Shown: positions 1 through 11,075 of the stretch, one piece after another
Layout of the letters: each line of letters begins with the position of its first letter
Position numbering within the stretch: the stretch's first letter is position 1
From: Lucinisca nassula
Lineage: Eukaryota; Mollusca; Bivalvia; Lucinida; Lucinidae
DNA: 64,000 nt
Assembly (NCBI GenBank): GCA_963580285.1
Contig: OY757025.1
Span: 122,718,742 to 122,782,741, forward strand
Direction of reading: 5' to 3'
The notes under the pieces: model-generated
The model's database searches: none
Told to the model about the DNA's origin: nothing
What the model saw: only the letters and a program-made list of their open reading frames with translations
Program-made: the position numbers and the translations under genes

Positions 1-104
1 TCCCAGTAGTTGCTCGGCAAAGCCTCGCATTTAATAACTTTTCCTCAACTCGGGTAATAAATTCAATAATACATGAACTTTCATGTAAGATCCTCTATGT
101 AGTA
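1..104 (-). repeat. Family K foldback fragment
   Basis: Resembles the hairpin-forming end of repeat K, seen more fully near 4540 and 57543. It shares the AATAAATTCAATAATACATGA segment core and a GCTCGGCAAAGCCTCGCATTT-like stem. It is truncated at the window edge, so its left limit is unknown. Confidence 0.55.
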
Positions 105-493
105 TGAACAACATTACGTACCAATAGATCGCTAACTATAGAGTTTTTCTTGTAAATGCACTGAGAATGTAAATATTGAAGTGCAAAGAACATTACGTAC
201 CAATCGATCACTTACTATAGAGTTTGTCCTGTAAATGCACTGAGAATGTAAATATTGAAGTGTGAAGAACATTACGTACCAATAGATCACTAACTATAGG
301 GTTTTCTGGTAAATGCACTGAGAATGTAAATATTGAAGTGTGAAGAACATTACGTACCAATCGATCCCTAACTATAGAGTTTTTCCTGTAAATGCACTCA
401 GAATGTAAATATTGAAGTGCGAAGAACATTACGTACCAATCGATAACTTACTATAGAGTTTTCCTGTAAATGCACTGAGAAAGGTAATATTGA
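105..493. repeat. 79-bp minisatellite, five copies
   Basis: CATTACGTACCAAT recurs at 112, 191, 270, 348 and 427, a period of 78-79 bp. Each unit also contains AATGCACTGAGAATGTAAA. The last unit runs straight into the GT tract of the neighbouring SINE, so the SINE tail appears to have landed in, or recombined with, the array. The long minus-strand frame here is only the repeat translated and is not a gene. Confidence 0.9.
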
Positions 494-557
<64 letters not shown>

Positions 558-873
558 TCGGGTTTAACGTCGCTTTCAACAATTTTTCAGTCATATCACG
601 ACGGTGTCTGGTTGCGACACGGAGCTCAATGCTCACTTTTATAGCGCTGCCTCACTGAAGTATCATGTCCCAGATACATTACCTGATACCACACCCAGTC
701 ACATTATCCTGACACTGGGTCGACCAGTCCTAGCTCTACCCTGTAAATCTGAGTGCCAAGCGTGGAGCAGCTAGTGCCATTTTTAACGACTTTGGTATGT
801 CATGGCCCAGGATCGAACCCGTGACCTCCCTTTCCCCGGAGCGGACACTCTACCAACTGAGCTATCGAGGCCG
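494..873 (-). mobile_element. tRNA-headed SINE, family S, copy 1
   Basis: Read on the minus strand it starts with a tRNA-like head containing an A box (TAGCTCAGTTGG) and a B box (GGTTCGATCC). A conserved body follows, then the tail CGACGTTAAACCCGAAT and a 61-bp CA/GT microsatellite (494-554). Two further copies lie at 43391 and 62089 with the same order. The head cannot be a working tRNA gene because it continues into the SINE body. Pol III-type internal promoter boxes are known for this class. Confidence 0.85.
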
Positions 874-928
874 GTACATTACGCAATGCATTGTGGGTGC
901 TTTAGACACGTTCTAATTAGTAGGATTA

Positions 929-1272
929 CATTACGATAACTCGCCCGTGCTACAATGCATTTTTCACATCTCCAAAATGGCTACTTTTCTGATGAAAATT
1001 CTTGATAGTTTTGTAATAAATGTTCAAAACATAGATTGAGGGTGCTTGTTAGAACCGCCTCAGTGAGGCGGTTTTAACGAGTACCAACCTATGTCTTGGA
1101 GCAGAAATAAGAAAAACAATGTATACCCCCGTAAACCCCAGTTTTCTCTATGTTTGTGTGTCTTTCCTTTTGGGGTCTCTGATGGCAGCTGTGGGTTGAT
1201 TGGTTCGATTCCTGATCATTGCATCCACTTCTATTAAGGGGGTCTTCATTTCACGGACTAGTTCACATGATG
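929..1272 (-). mobile_element. Family B palindrome-core MITE, interrupted by a PLE tail piece
   Basis: Starts CATTACGATAAC and ends TTCACATGATG, matching the two ends of other B copies. The central palindrome (about 1045-1092) has arms GTTAGAACCGCCTC and GAGGCGGTTTTAACGAG. Between about 1152 and 1235 the B sequence is replaced by the last part of the PLE 3' tail, ending CACTTCTATT, after which B resumes. Flanking copies of TGTGGGTGCTTTAGACACG lie just left and ~50 bp right. Confidence 0.8.
1152..1236 (+). mobile_element. PLE 3' tail (D) inside B
   Basis: Short 5'-truncated copy of the PLE 3' end. It carries the GGGTCTCTGATGG, CGATTCCTGATCATTGC and CACTTCTATT landmarks shared by all D copies. 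Confidence 0.75.
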
Positions 1273-1632
1273 CCAATTCTAACATGATGAATTTGTTTCG
1301 TTATGTGCATTACGTTATGCCTTGTGGGTGCTTTAGACACGTTTTAATTAGGATTATTTTTCAGACGAATTGTCATGATCAATAATTAGTTTCTATAATC
1401 CACTCTGTTTTCCGACAGAAAATAAGCAGTTGTATTCTTGCAGTACGACCATTTCGAAAATGGCTAACTAAAGCCGTACGAGTCGAATATGCACAATAGT
1501 AGGAAAGGTAATGACGTGGACACGGCCTTGGCTTCTTACCTCGGAATCAAGAGAGTCTCGAGTCCGTAGTTATATACAATATTTCTTCCATCTTTACTGA
1601 CAATGACAAATCTTAATCATATTTGAGAAATG

Positions 1633-2906
1633 TTAATATTTGTGTGTTCTAAGATGACTGAAGAGACCGATTACAGCTCTGAATTGTCTGTTGCAAATAG
1701 AGCAACAGATGCTAGAAGAAGACTGCTCTGTTGGTGATGCCTTAGCTCTGGCTTTGCGCTGTGCACGTTTCTGCTCAGTTTCACTAATACTTTTTGCCTC
1801 ATATTCATTGGCACCCCTTTTGATGAGATCTCGCCACTTTGCTCCGTCCTGTGTAATTTGTTCCCACGACTCTGTTGGAATGTTGAAGTCCCTGAGAGAG
1901 GCTTTGAGGGTGTCCTTGTAGCGCTTCTTCTGACCGCCTTGGGAGCGTTTGCCCATTTCTAGTTCTCCATAGAGAAATTTCTTTGGCAAACGTTCCTCGG
2001 GCATTCTGGTAATATGTGACAGGGAATGGATCTGAAAACTCGCCATGATTTTGGATCCGTGCAAGCATACCATCGTGGAACTGTCCCATCATTGCTATGA
2101 ACTTGGTTGGACATCCATACTTCACCATGATCTTCCAAATGCCCTCACGACTGACTGTGTCAAATGCTTTGGTGAGGTCAGCAAAGGTCATGTATAGGTC
2201 CATGTTCTGTTCCTGGCATTTCTCTTGCAGCTGCCTTGCTGTGAAGATCATGTCAGTTGTTCCTCTGTCCCCCCTAAACCCACACTGGCTTTCTGGTAGA
2301 AGCCCTGAATGTTCAAGATGTTCTTGTAGCCGGTTAAGTAGGACTCTTGCAAGGACTTTCCCAACACTTGACAATAAAGAGATGTCACGGTGATTGTAAC
2401 AGATCTGAGGGTTCCCTTTCAGTTTGAATAGGATGATAATTGACGCATCCTTGAATTCTTGGGGGATGGTTTCTTTTCTCCACATAATATGAAATAACTC
2501 TGTCAACTTCTTTGCAACTGGAGTACATCCTGCTTTGTAAATTTCAGCAGGTATTGCATCTGGTCCTGGAGCCTTGCCAGATGCCGGAAGTTTTATTGCT
2601 TTCACTGTTTGAGTAACTGTTGGGAATTTGTCAAGCAGCAGATTACATTCAACCTGTGGTGGTCAGTTGATGCATCATCATTGATTAAGAACACTATCAA
2701 AGTGCTCGGCCAATCTTTTCAAGATAGCCTCTGTCAGTCAGAAGACTAGTTCCATCTACACTGAGGAAAGGAATGGTTCCTGAGCTCTGGGGACCATAAA
2801 CAGTCTTTAGTGTATCAAAGAACTTCTTCATATCCTTTCTGTCTGCAAAGGACTGGATTTCATCAGCCTTGTTGCTAATCCAGGAGTCTTGCCTGTCTCT
2901 GAGTCT
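1633..2906 (-). pseudogene. Non-LTR retrotransposon reverse transcriptase, internally deleted
   Basis: The main frame (2605 down to about 2015) encodes the N-terminal part of a non-LTR RT. Visible motifs are GKAPGPDAIPAEIYK, CGFRGDRGTTDMIFTARQLQ and the motif-A region TFADLTKAFDTVS, whose aspartates bind metal. At about 2010-2020 the frame jumps from FSDPFPVT into the C-terminal segment ITRMPEERLPKK. That segment continues in another frame to a C-terminal C2H2 finger (C-x2-C-x12-H-x3-H) ending near 1633. The middle of the enzyme, including the FADD catalytic box, is missing, so it is dead. Upstream remnants (RKDMKKFFDTLKTVYG) reach about 2900. It would act by target-primed reverse transcription. 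The clade is not certain; it is Jockey/I-group-like by appearance. Confidence 0.85.
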
Positions 2907-2950
2907 TGTTTGTACTGTCTTGCATGGTTATGATGGTATACGCTGTGAAT

Positions 2951-3612
2951 TGGATTATAGTCAGAGAGAGGCGCACAGAGTCAGCCTCACTTTCTCGTCC
3001 TGACCTAGCTGGGTCCAGAGGCAAGACAGTATCGAGACATCTGGAGCTAAGTCCGGATGCAGTGGATGACCGTCGATACTGAGTGTACCCGAAAATAAAC
3101 AGGTACACACTTCTGTAATGTAGCGGTCAACCCGCATCCGTATTTTGCAAGTGTGGGTGCACCATTTTATTTACGGACCCACTTGCATACATTGACCCAT
3201 CTGCAAGTTAGCAGTTCGTCTGCATTTAAAAGATACACACATACATTTAGGGATCCAGCATAAATATACGGGTGGACCCGTGGATTATAGTCAGAGAGAG
3301 GCGCACAGAGTCAGCCTCACTCTCTCGTTCTAACCTAGCTGGGTCCAGAGGCTAGACAGTGTCGAGACATCTGGAGCTAAGCCCGGATGCAGTGGATGAC
3401 CGTCGATACTGAGTGTACCCGTAAATAAACAGGTACACACTTCTGTAATGTAGCGGTCAACCCGCATCCGTATTTTACAAGTGTGGGTGCACCATTTTAT
3501 TTACGGACCCACTTGCATACATTGACCCATCTGCAAGTTAGCAGTTCGTCTGCATTTAAAAGATACACACTCACATACATTTAGGGATCCAGCATAAATA
3601 TACGGGTGGACA
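2951..3612. repeat. 330-bp tandem duplication
   Basis: TGGATTATAGTCAGAGAGAG occurs at 2951 and 3281, and the following ~330 bp match nearly base for base to about 3275 and 3610. Differences are a few substitutions and a short TCACATAC-type insertion in copy 2. Copy 1 abuts the LINE remnant. No coding content was recognised. Confidence 0.9.
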
Positions 3613-4303
3613 TTTAGATGGCATGTATAGGTACCCAGCAGGCATACAATAATGTGTCACCGTTGCAGCGCTTCACAGTGCGTTGGTTGTTTTAGATCGG
3701 AATATAGCTTTTCCCCGGCAGCTATTTGTAATAACTCTTGTTAATATCATTATCACCAACAACAACAAGAATAAGGCGGTTCTAACGTGTACCCACAAAA
3801 TATATTTTTGAGCAGAAGTAAAGAAAATATCACAGGTTTTTATTTTACAATTTTCATTTTTTGTTTATGGTAAAATGTTTAAAAAAACACGAGAATAGTG
3901 CCGAGGGTCTGTCATGTATTTCGGCTATCGCTGATATTATGTCTTCATATTTCAGACGCGCTGCTGTATGCAATTAATAATCTGTTAACGATTTCCTTTT
4001 TGTCTTTGCTTACTTGGTACTCGAGAGACAGTTTAGTCGCGGTTGAAGAGGTATTATTTAATTATTCGACAGCTTAATACGGTTTTATGATTGCTTAATT
4101 TGTCTGAGACGTTTTTGAACTATCTATTATGTATTACGGTTGCAACAGTTAGGCTTAATGATAGTAAGGTCGCGACAGTCTGATGTTCGCACGTATGAAC
4201 CTTATGGTTTACATGCGAAGATCAGGATCTTACAGGACCATTTAATCTTTAGAGGATCTTGATTTTATCTTCAGAGGATCTTACCCAGGATGTTTAGAGG
4301 ATC
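3613..4303. other. Intergenic, with a half A/B element
   Basis: The stretch 3772-3870 resembles the right half of a palindrome-core MITE (AAGGCGGTTCTAACG, TTTTTGAGCAGAAG, ATATCACAG). A short cluster of AGAGGATCTT repeats sits at 4220-4300. Nothing coding is visible. Confidence 0.5.
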
Positions 4304-4527
4304 GTGTCGCGGGTTTGTCTTTGGGTGTGTTTCGCTTATATTATTTTGTTTTGGATAGCCAATTGGCCTTTTTGTTTTGTGGGAAAGTAGCTGTCATTTT
4401 GGCTTTCCGCTATTGATGTTTCCATTAGGGTCTGTTTGTTTCGTGTGTGTGTTTCTTTCTCTTTGGTGGCACTGCTGGGAGCTGTGAGTTAATTGAGTCG
4501 ATTCCTGATCATTGCCTTCACCTCTAT
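4304..4527 (+). mobile_element. PLE 3' tail copy (D)
   Basis: 5'-truncated copy of the PLE 3' end, from the GTCGCGGTTTATT-like segment to CACCTCTAT. Its 3' end abuts repeat K, an arrangement repeated at 57542. Confidence 0.85.
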
Positions 4528-4529
4528 GT

Positions 4530-5095
4530 TCGTGTTTTATTGAATTTATTGAAGGAGTTGAGGAAAGTAGATAAAATGCGAGGCATCGCTGGGCATGTTA
4601 TCCATTTTCCTCCACGAGTTTAATAAATTTAACAATACATGAACACGAATGAAAGATTCTATTTATCATATGATGTTTAACGCATTTTGTTCACGATATT
4701 TAAATGAAAATGTTAATATTCAGCCATTATTAAACGCGACGTCTTTTGTCGCGGTTTATTTTTGTTATGGTTTGTCTTTGGGTGATTGTGTCGCTTGTGT
4801 TGTTCTATTTTGGATAGCCTATTGACCATTTTGTGGGAAAGTAACTGTCCTTTTGGCTTTCCGCTATTGATGGTTCCTCCATAAGGGTCTGTTGTTTCAT
4901 GTTTGTGTTTCTTTCCCTTTGGTGTCTCTGATAGGAGCTGTGGGTTCATGTATCGATTCCTGATCATTGCCTCCACTTCTACTTTGTAGACGTCATTACA
5001 CGTCATTGGGCACATCTAACTTATTTGCATATTTAATACACTAGTAAATCACCGTATTTATTACATGGCGTTATTACATTCTCAGACGCGACGTC
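4530..5095 (+). repeat. Family K repeat, split by a D insertion
   Basis: Matches 57543-57870: GGAAAGTAGATAAAATGCGAGG stem region, TTTAATAAATTTAACAATAC, TTCAGCCATTATTAAAC, then after the D insertion GACGTCATTAC and TTATTACATGGCGTTATTAC. GACGTC occurs on both sides of the insert and may be the target duplication. Confidence 0.7.
4747..4984 (+). mobile_element. PLE 3' tail copy (D) inside K
   Basis: Runs from TGTCGCGGTTTATTTTTG to CCTCCACTTCTACT. It carries the D-b subfamily landmarks GGTGTCTCTGATAGGAGC and GATTCCTGATCATTGC. Confidence 0.85.
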
Positions 5096-5117
5096 ATCTG
5101 ATAAGTTTTCTTCTCAA

Positions 5118-5237
5118 TTACATAGATTGTGAGTACTCGTTCGAACCGCCCACAACAATCTATGGGGATGAAAGGGAAAAAATAACGATGCAGGTTTGGC
5201 GGTTCTAAGGAGCACCTACAATCTATGTTTGCATCAG
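5118..5237. mobile_element. Degenerate B-type palindrome core
   Basis: Outer arms ATAGATTGTGAGTACTCG and CACCTACAATCTATG are present, but the inner palindrome is disrupted by foreign sequence (ACAACAATCTATGGGG). Probably an old copy. Confidence 0.55.
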
Positions 5238-5331
5238 AAAAAGGAGAGAAAAAAATACAGATTAACATCACAAAAATGCATGTTTTTCGATGTGTAAGAT
5301 ATTATAAGATGTATTGTTATCTTTGTCACTG

Positions 5332-5600
5332 TGTATTCTATGGAGTGGAGTCTTTGAGTGGAGTTTGTAGTGGAGTTTGGAGTTACGCTTAATTTGCACT
5401 CTCTCTTATCATGCTGCGGGGTCAATTTACTTTATAGGCTTACATGTTTAAACTTATTATCTCCCGACAAAATAGATTGGAGGGGTAAAGGGATCAGGAT
5501 GCCGTCCGTCTGTCCGTCCGTAGATGCAACATTGTGTTTGCCATAACTCTATAATCCTTGAGACTTATGAATGGTACTTGGTACAGTTGTACACGAGGTT
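5332..5600 (+). repeat. Family M repeat, left copy
   Basis: Begins with GGAGTGGAGT motifs, then TTAATTTGCACTCTC, TTATCTCCCGACAAAA and a CCGTCCGTCTGTCCGTCC run. A related inverted copy lies at 6515-6790. Confidence 0.65.
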
Positions 5601-6514
5601 TAGAAGGTGTAAGGTGTGACCGATAATCTCCAAAATATGGCTATAAACCCCATTCCAAGACTCCACTCCAAGACCGAACTCCGTAGAATACATGGTGGCT
5701 TTATTCTATGGAGTTGAGTCTATTTTGGGGTGGAGTTTGGAGTGGAATCTTGAATCATATTTAGGAGATTATTTGTTGTGATACATATTGCATCCTTTTG
5801 TCACGATACAAAATAATGCTTACTTTTATATAGCTGTACATTATTATTTTTTATAGTAAGCAACCGTAGACAATAGCAGATCACATCTCACCAAAATCAA
5901 ATTTAACTGATTTTCATTGCAAATGGAGCATTTCGTAGATAACTTTGGTTATGTAAGAGAAAAACAAATGAACCTACAGGTCATGATCTCTCCCCTGAGT
6001 ATCGAGGCTTGGGAAGCTATTACGCTGGCTGTATCTACCAACTTAAAACTCTGTTCGAAAAGATCAGTCTTGAACGCATCAAATGAATATGGAATCAGAT
6101 TTGCCAGAGGTGTACAAAAAGGTGATGATTAGTCAAGGGAAAAATAGTAAAATTGGATGTGTTTGAGTAATTTATAATAATATCTTTTTTGTGACTATAG
6201 GTGTTTTGTTTCAGGTAAAGACTGATTTTCAATACCATAAATTGGGCTTGTCATGATTTTTTTGAATGATGGCATTCGAACAAAAATTTGTTCTCCCACT
6301 TCATGTGTATCTTCCACCTGGTGAGCAGTTTCTGAGAAAATGAAGTTCTTATTCAGCTGACTCTGGTAAAAGTCAATAACGATAAATCGGAGCAAATTCT
6401 TAAAGTTAAGGCGATCCCATGGTTATATTGTTTGGGGGAGACAACTAAAATACTCACGACACCACAATCTTTGATTTGTGCACTTAACACAACTTCTTAA
6501 CCTTGTGTACAGTT
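5601..6514. other. Intergenic with a small M-type hairpin
   Basis: An inverted pair of TCCACTCCAAGAC / TTTGGAGTGGA motifs lies at about 5655-5745. The short frames at 5917-6132 and 6195-6395 have no recognisable family and no clear splice context. I see no gene. Confidence 0.4.
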
Positions 6515-6790
6515 GCATCAAATACCATCAATATGTCTCGAAGAGTATAGGAGTTATGGCGATCGTTATGTTGTATCTACGGACGGACAGACGGACGACA
6601 ACCTGTAAAATTTCCCCAATCTTTTTGATCAGGAGATAATAAGTATAAACAACAATCACGAGAAGGCTTCCGCGGCCAGATAAGAGCAAGAGTGTGCAAA
6701 TTAAGCGCAACCCCAAAATTTGGCACCAGACTCCACTCCAAACTCCACTCCAAGGCTCCACTCCAAGACTCCAATCCATGGAATACACGG
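6515..6790 (-). repeat. Family M repeat, inverted copy
   Basis: Reverse complement of the 5332 copy: CCGTCCGTCTGTCCGTAG, TTATTATCTCCTGATCAAAA and GGAGTGGAGTTTGGAGTGG occur in the same order on the minus strand. The two copies form an inverted pair about 1.4 kb apart. Confidence 0.65.
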
Positions 6791-6831
6791 TAATTGGATG
6801 TCATTGGATTTAGTCAGTGCAATGTTTTATG

Positions 6832-7022
6832 AAAAGGTAATACTTTGGAAGCAATGGCTACAATAGAAAACTGAAAAACTTGGAGTGTACAAGCTGTTTT
6901 TTTTCTGGGCCAGATAAGTTATTTTCAGCCAATACGGCTTCATCGCCAGATAAGTTAGTTTCAGCCAATACGACTTCTCCAGTGACTCATTAATATTTTC
7001 AAAATTCTCCAATTGAATCAAG
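6832..7022 (+). repeat. Family G repeat, divergent unit
   Basis: Aligns by eye with the 40.8-kb G array: TTTGGAAGCAA, CTGGGCCAGA, a TTTCAGCCAATACG pair (duplicated here) and AATATTTTCAAAATTC. A short internal duplication distinguishes this unit. Confidence 0.6.
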
Positions 7023-7060
7023 CGTTTCAAAGGAAACGTATACAATCCCGTGACAGAATA

Positions 7061-7266
7061 CAGTGAAATTCCGTTATTTAGACTATCAAACATTAAAACT
7101 AATTCTGCTTTAAATAGATTATTTAGTAAGCTGCAGTTATTCCTTTTCATTGTTGTCTGCATGAAGTGTCCTCTGGTTAGAGACCACCTTTGGGACTGTT
7201 CAAAAGTGGTCTCAAAGACCACTTTTGAACAGTCCCAAATGTGGTCTTAATATAGGGATTTTACTG
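7061..7266. mobile_element. Family N foldback MITE, copy 1
   Basis: A 206-bp element flanked by TA (7059-7060 and 7267-7268), beginning CAGTGAAATTCCGTTATT and ending ATAGGGATTTTACTG. It contains the palindrome GGGACTGTTCAAAAGTGGTC / GACCACTTTTGAACAGTCCC around 7192-7236. Ends and target are typical of pogo/Tc1-type MITEs (inference). Second copy at 22398. Confidence 0.8.
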
Positions 7267-8124
7267 TACATATATTCAGATTGACGTCAAGTGTGGAAAT
7301 ATATATGGCCTGTCATTTGCACATTGTAAAAGACAGCAATAAGCACAACAGTCTTAGACGGCCAAAATATCTGCAAGAATTGTTGGGAATAGCGAACATT
7401 TATCCGAGAAGGAAATGGGATGTTCGCCAGTGAATGAACGGAAATGAACGCATCACTCATCTCATTTACATACTGACAGTCTAATAATTCTGAAAATGTT
7501 ACAGGGTTAAGATAACATAATAATTTTTGCGTTATATTTCAGTATGTTTATCCGTACAGACTTGCAATATTGAATATTGCAGTCGAACCATTTATTACGA
7601 CCTCGGGAGGTAGAAGATCCGATACAGATAACGAATTCGCAAGCGCACTTGTTTCTTAATCGGATCTTGAACAAACCTTGGTTTATAAATCACATATTTA
7701 AAATGGGCTGAATAATAAACTCTACATAACTGAACCTGGTCAAAAAGATGCAACACAAATGGCCGCTATGCCCAGATACGGCGGAAACACTTTAAAATCT
7801 TCTCTAGAACCGTAGGTCATTGAAACTTGGCAAACAGCAAAATGGACTTGAGCCCTACAAACTATATATCAATAACGATGCTGGGTTGACCTTGACGAAT
7901 TTAACGGCAATGTCAAATTTGGTACCTTAGGCATTTGGATTTGGAAAAAGGTAAACCAATGCTTTTTACCAAAACCATTTTAGTTAATAAAATGAAAGTG
8001 GGTTTTACATGAACCACTGTGAAAGTCAAAGTCAAAGTCATGCTTATTCAGTTATCTTGGCTCAAGGTTACTATGACTGAAATTTCAGATATCTTCTCCT
8101 CATAAACCACGGGACCAATTGGAA
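7267..8124. other. Intergenic, nothing recognised
   Basis: No repeat shared with the rest of the window and no convincing exon was seen. A small inverted repeat around GATCCGATACAG / AATCGGATCTTG lies at 7614-7667, and a GTCAAA triplet repeat at 8022-8040. Confidence 0.4.
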
Positions 8125-8126
8125 GC

Positions 8127-8522
8127 AAGGACTTCAGCACCCAATTTCGTAAAATCATTCTTCGATATAAAAAGACTGAATTCAACGTAAATGTTATACG
8201 ACATATTGTATGCATGGTAGTTAACCTAATCACGGTTGACAACTTTGCTTCCCTCTTTAATTGCACGCCTGTGGGTCAGGTCTCAAGTTCTATGACTGTT
8301 CCAGCGTAAAGGCTTACTGAGAATTAGAGCTATCTAATTCAATGTAACGTTGGCTGGTGCCTGATACTTTGTCTCTGGTTGGGCCCATCGGAGTCTATCT
8401 GTTGGTTTTCTTTTGCTCCGGCATTTCAGTGGTTTCTTGCTGCCGAGTCCTTACCGTTGTTTCATCTCTGTGGTTGTTGATTTTTTTGTATTCACGGAGA
8501 TGTTGCACTGATGAGTATGAAG
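8127..8522 (+). mobile_element. PLE fragment, end of ORF plus 3' UTR
   Basis: Matches the C-terminal end of the PLE ORF (CTTCAGCACCCAATTTCG, GTAGTTAACC, TTTGCTTCCCTC) and its 3' UTR up to TTGCACTGATGAGTA, where homology stops. It lacks the final 3' tail, unlike most D copies, so it was truncated at the 3' side after insertion. Confidence 0.8.
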
Positions 8523-9149
8523 CTACCAGGAAAGAGGAGAGGAGTGGTCCAGGTTCGCTGGCATGATATTAACCCGAAGATAACTTTTTTCTTGAGTACT
8601 GCTAAACTTATCGCTATGAAACTTGGCGTGTTACACCAGGTGTCTGAGTACCACCCATTTTATTCAGATGATGACTGTAGGTCGAAGGCAAATAAGGTCT
8701 ATTAGACTTTTGAATGGGGAAAGGGTAAAATAAATGCAAGAAGAAATGCAGTTTAAAATATGGGTGAAGATATCAGTGACACAGGTGAGCGATTGTTGAC
8801 CATATGCTACTTGTGTTTTCCTCATCTTAGTGCTGAGGGAAAGGTGCCGAGTACCTTGCGTTACTGGAGCATTCGACTGATTGGCTTACAGTTGGGCAAG
8901 ACCTGCTGTCCTTACAGCAGGTAAGGGTAGAGTGGGAATATTGTTATTTATTCAGTTCTACGCTCTTTCGTATCCACCACTACCTATTCTGTCTCTTTTT
9001 TCCCTTTCTCTGGGAGACGACACGAAATGGCCCAAATGTTTGGCATGTCGTTAAACCCTACACAGTTAATCAAATTTTCTTGGTACCGTTGGGAGCCTTT
9101 GTTCTATCAGGGGCGTAACCAGGAGAAAATCTGTACGCAAACCAAAGAA
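8523..9149. other. Intergenic, nothing recognised
   Basis: A short hairpin CCTGCTGTCCTTACAGCAGG lies at 8902-8921. The 64-codon frame at 8511-8705 overlaps the PLE end and has no family resemblance. Confidence 0.35.
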
Positions 9150-9512
9150 AATGCTAGGATTAATAATCCCGTCCCTTAATATCGTTTACCATATGGGGAC
9201 CACTCTTAGGGAGCAAATTCTTTCCTGTAAGTTTGGTCCCAAAACTATATTGGCTAATAATCACTGCTGTGCATATTTTAGACACATACAAATTTTGCTT
9301 CTTCTTCTGCTTCTTCTTCTTCTACTTCGTCCTCTTACTTTTTACTTTTGTAATGTGTCCGCAAGTGCGTATCTGCGTAAAATACTAGAAATAATAATCC
9401 CGCCCCGTAATATCCTTTACCAAATAAGGACCACTCTTATAAGATAAAAATTGCTCCCTTTAGGGACCTTTTTCTTACCTGTGAGTGTGGTCCCAAAACT
9501 ATATTGGCTATA

Positions 9513-10853
9513 CGAGGACTGTTCAAATATGAATGCAAGTTGAACGTTTTCTCATGCACTAATGCAAAAATCACCTGGAAATAAATATCACAGCGTAGAA
9601 AAACATTTTACCTATACATTGATACCAAACCTGTTAAAATCCGTGCACTTTAGCCATGTATATCGTTCGATAAACACTGTCTACTCTTGTATACTAATAC
9701 AAAACATGGTTGGAGGAAGGTCAGAGTACGCCGTTGAAATACGGTCCTATATTAAGAATCGTTGTATTCTTCGTATACGGTGCAATGACATTTTTGATGA
9801 AATATGTTCTGTTTATGGGCATAACGAAATGTCTTTTCCGACAGTTTTTCGTTGGTGTAAGAAATTCAGCTGTGGGCTAGGCTCAACAGAAGATGCACCA
9901 CATGATCGTCGGCCGAAAAGAGCAACATCTGCCAAGATGGTTGCTAGAGTGAAAGAAATAGTTGCTACCGATGCACGATACACCACTAGGCAAATAGCTA
10001 GTATGGTTGGCATCTCATTAGGAGCCGCTCATACAATTTTGAAACGGGATTTGAAAATGAGAAAGATCTGTGCTAGATGGATTCCCCATTTGTTGTCAGA
10101 TGAGCAGAAAAAGACACGCGTTCAGTGCGCCAAGAAGTTGCTTAAAAAGTTTCCAAATTACAATGCACTGTCTTTTGCTAATGTCGTCACAGGTGACGAG
10201 ACAAGGGTTCACTTTTTGGAGCCAAATTGAAAGATTCAGAACAAAAGATGGGCAACAAAGTATTGCAAAAGACCATGCATTGCAAAGCGGACCATGAGCG
10301 TCAAGAAGGTAATGTATGCCATATTCTTTTCAAATCAGGGCCCTGCTATTCAGGTTGCTGTACCTAAAGGCAAATCTGTAAATGCGAAGTTTTACAAGAA
10401 TAAAGTTCTTCGAAAATTGAAGAAATATTTCAAAGAACGAAGACCCGCAACTGGTTTGGCCAATGTCAGATTGCTACATGACGATGCGTCATCGCACAAG
10501 GCGTTCATTGTGCAAGACTATGTGAAGCAAGTAAAGGTTGTTGAACTCCCTCAACCCCCGTATTCCCCTGACCTTGCCCCGTGTGACTTTTTTTTTTGTT
10601 CCCGCGGCTGAAAAATACCTTTCTGGTCGAAAATTTGTACAGCGCAAACACCTCGGTTCTGAAATATTCCAGTCCCTTCATAGTATACCTCGAAAAGACT
10701 ACCAAAATGCATTCAATGATTGGATCAGAAGACTGAAAGTATGTATATCTGTGTAAGGGGAATACTTTGAGGGGACAAAATAAATTTTTCATCGAAATCT
10801 ATCACGGAATCATTTTTATGTGCTTAGTTGCATTCATATTTGAACAGTCCTCG
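9513..10853 (+). mobile_element. Mariner transposon with intact terminal repeats
   Basis: A 1341-bp element with perfectly matching termini: CGAGGACTGTTCAAATATGA at the left, and its exact reverse complement ending at 10853, flanked by TA (9511-9512 and 10854-10855). Length and TA target are as expected for mariner/Tc1. It carries one transposase pseudogene. It sits in the second copy of the duplicated U repeat, so it inserted after that duplication. Confidence 0.93.
9706..10756 (+). pseudogene. Mariner transposase, one stop and one frameshift
   Basis: The ATG at 9706 opens the frame inside the element. Visible in order are an N-terminal helix-turn-helix region (SFPTVFRWCKKF; ARYTTRQIASMVGISLGAAH), the linker ARWIPHLLSDEQKK, then the DDE/D core. 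The core acidic residues are in TGDETRVHFLEP, HDDASSHKA and SPDLAPCDFFF, with 34 residues between the last two, the D,D34D spacing of mariner. A TGA at 10228-10230 interrupts the frame. A shift in the T tract near 10590 sends the frame out; the C-terminus (YLSGRKF, FNDWIRRLKV) continues in another frame to 10756. Normally this enzyme cuts and pastes its own element at TA sites. With two lesions it is probably inactive, though ends could be mobilised in trans. Confidence 0.92.
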
Positions 10854-10867
10854 TATTTTAGACACAT

Positions 10868-11075
10868 GCATTTTGCTTCTTCTTCATCTTAGTCGTCGTA
10901 GTCGGATTATTCTACTGTTTCATTTTCTTCTTCTTCTTTATCTTCTTCTCCTTCTTCTTTTTCTTCCTCTTCCTTATTCTTCTTCTTCTAACTCTTCTGC
11001 TTTGTTTATTCTTCTGCCTCTTCTTCTTCTCCTCCTTTTTTTCTTCCTTTTCTTCTTCTACTTCGTCATTTTTTA
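10868..11075 (+). repeat. CTT-rich polypyrimidine tract
   Basis: Over 200 bp of CTTCTTCTT-type sequence with few purines, an expanded version of the shorter tract at 9297-9330 in the paralogous U unit. The leucine-rich frame across it is a composition artefact. Confidence 0.85.
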
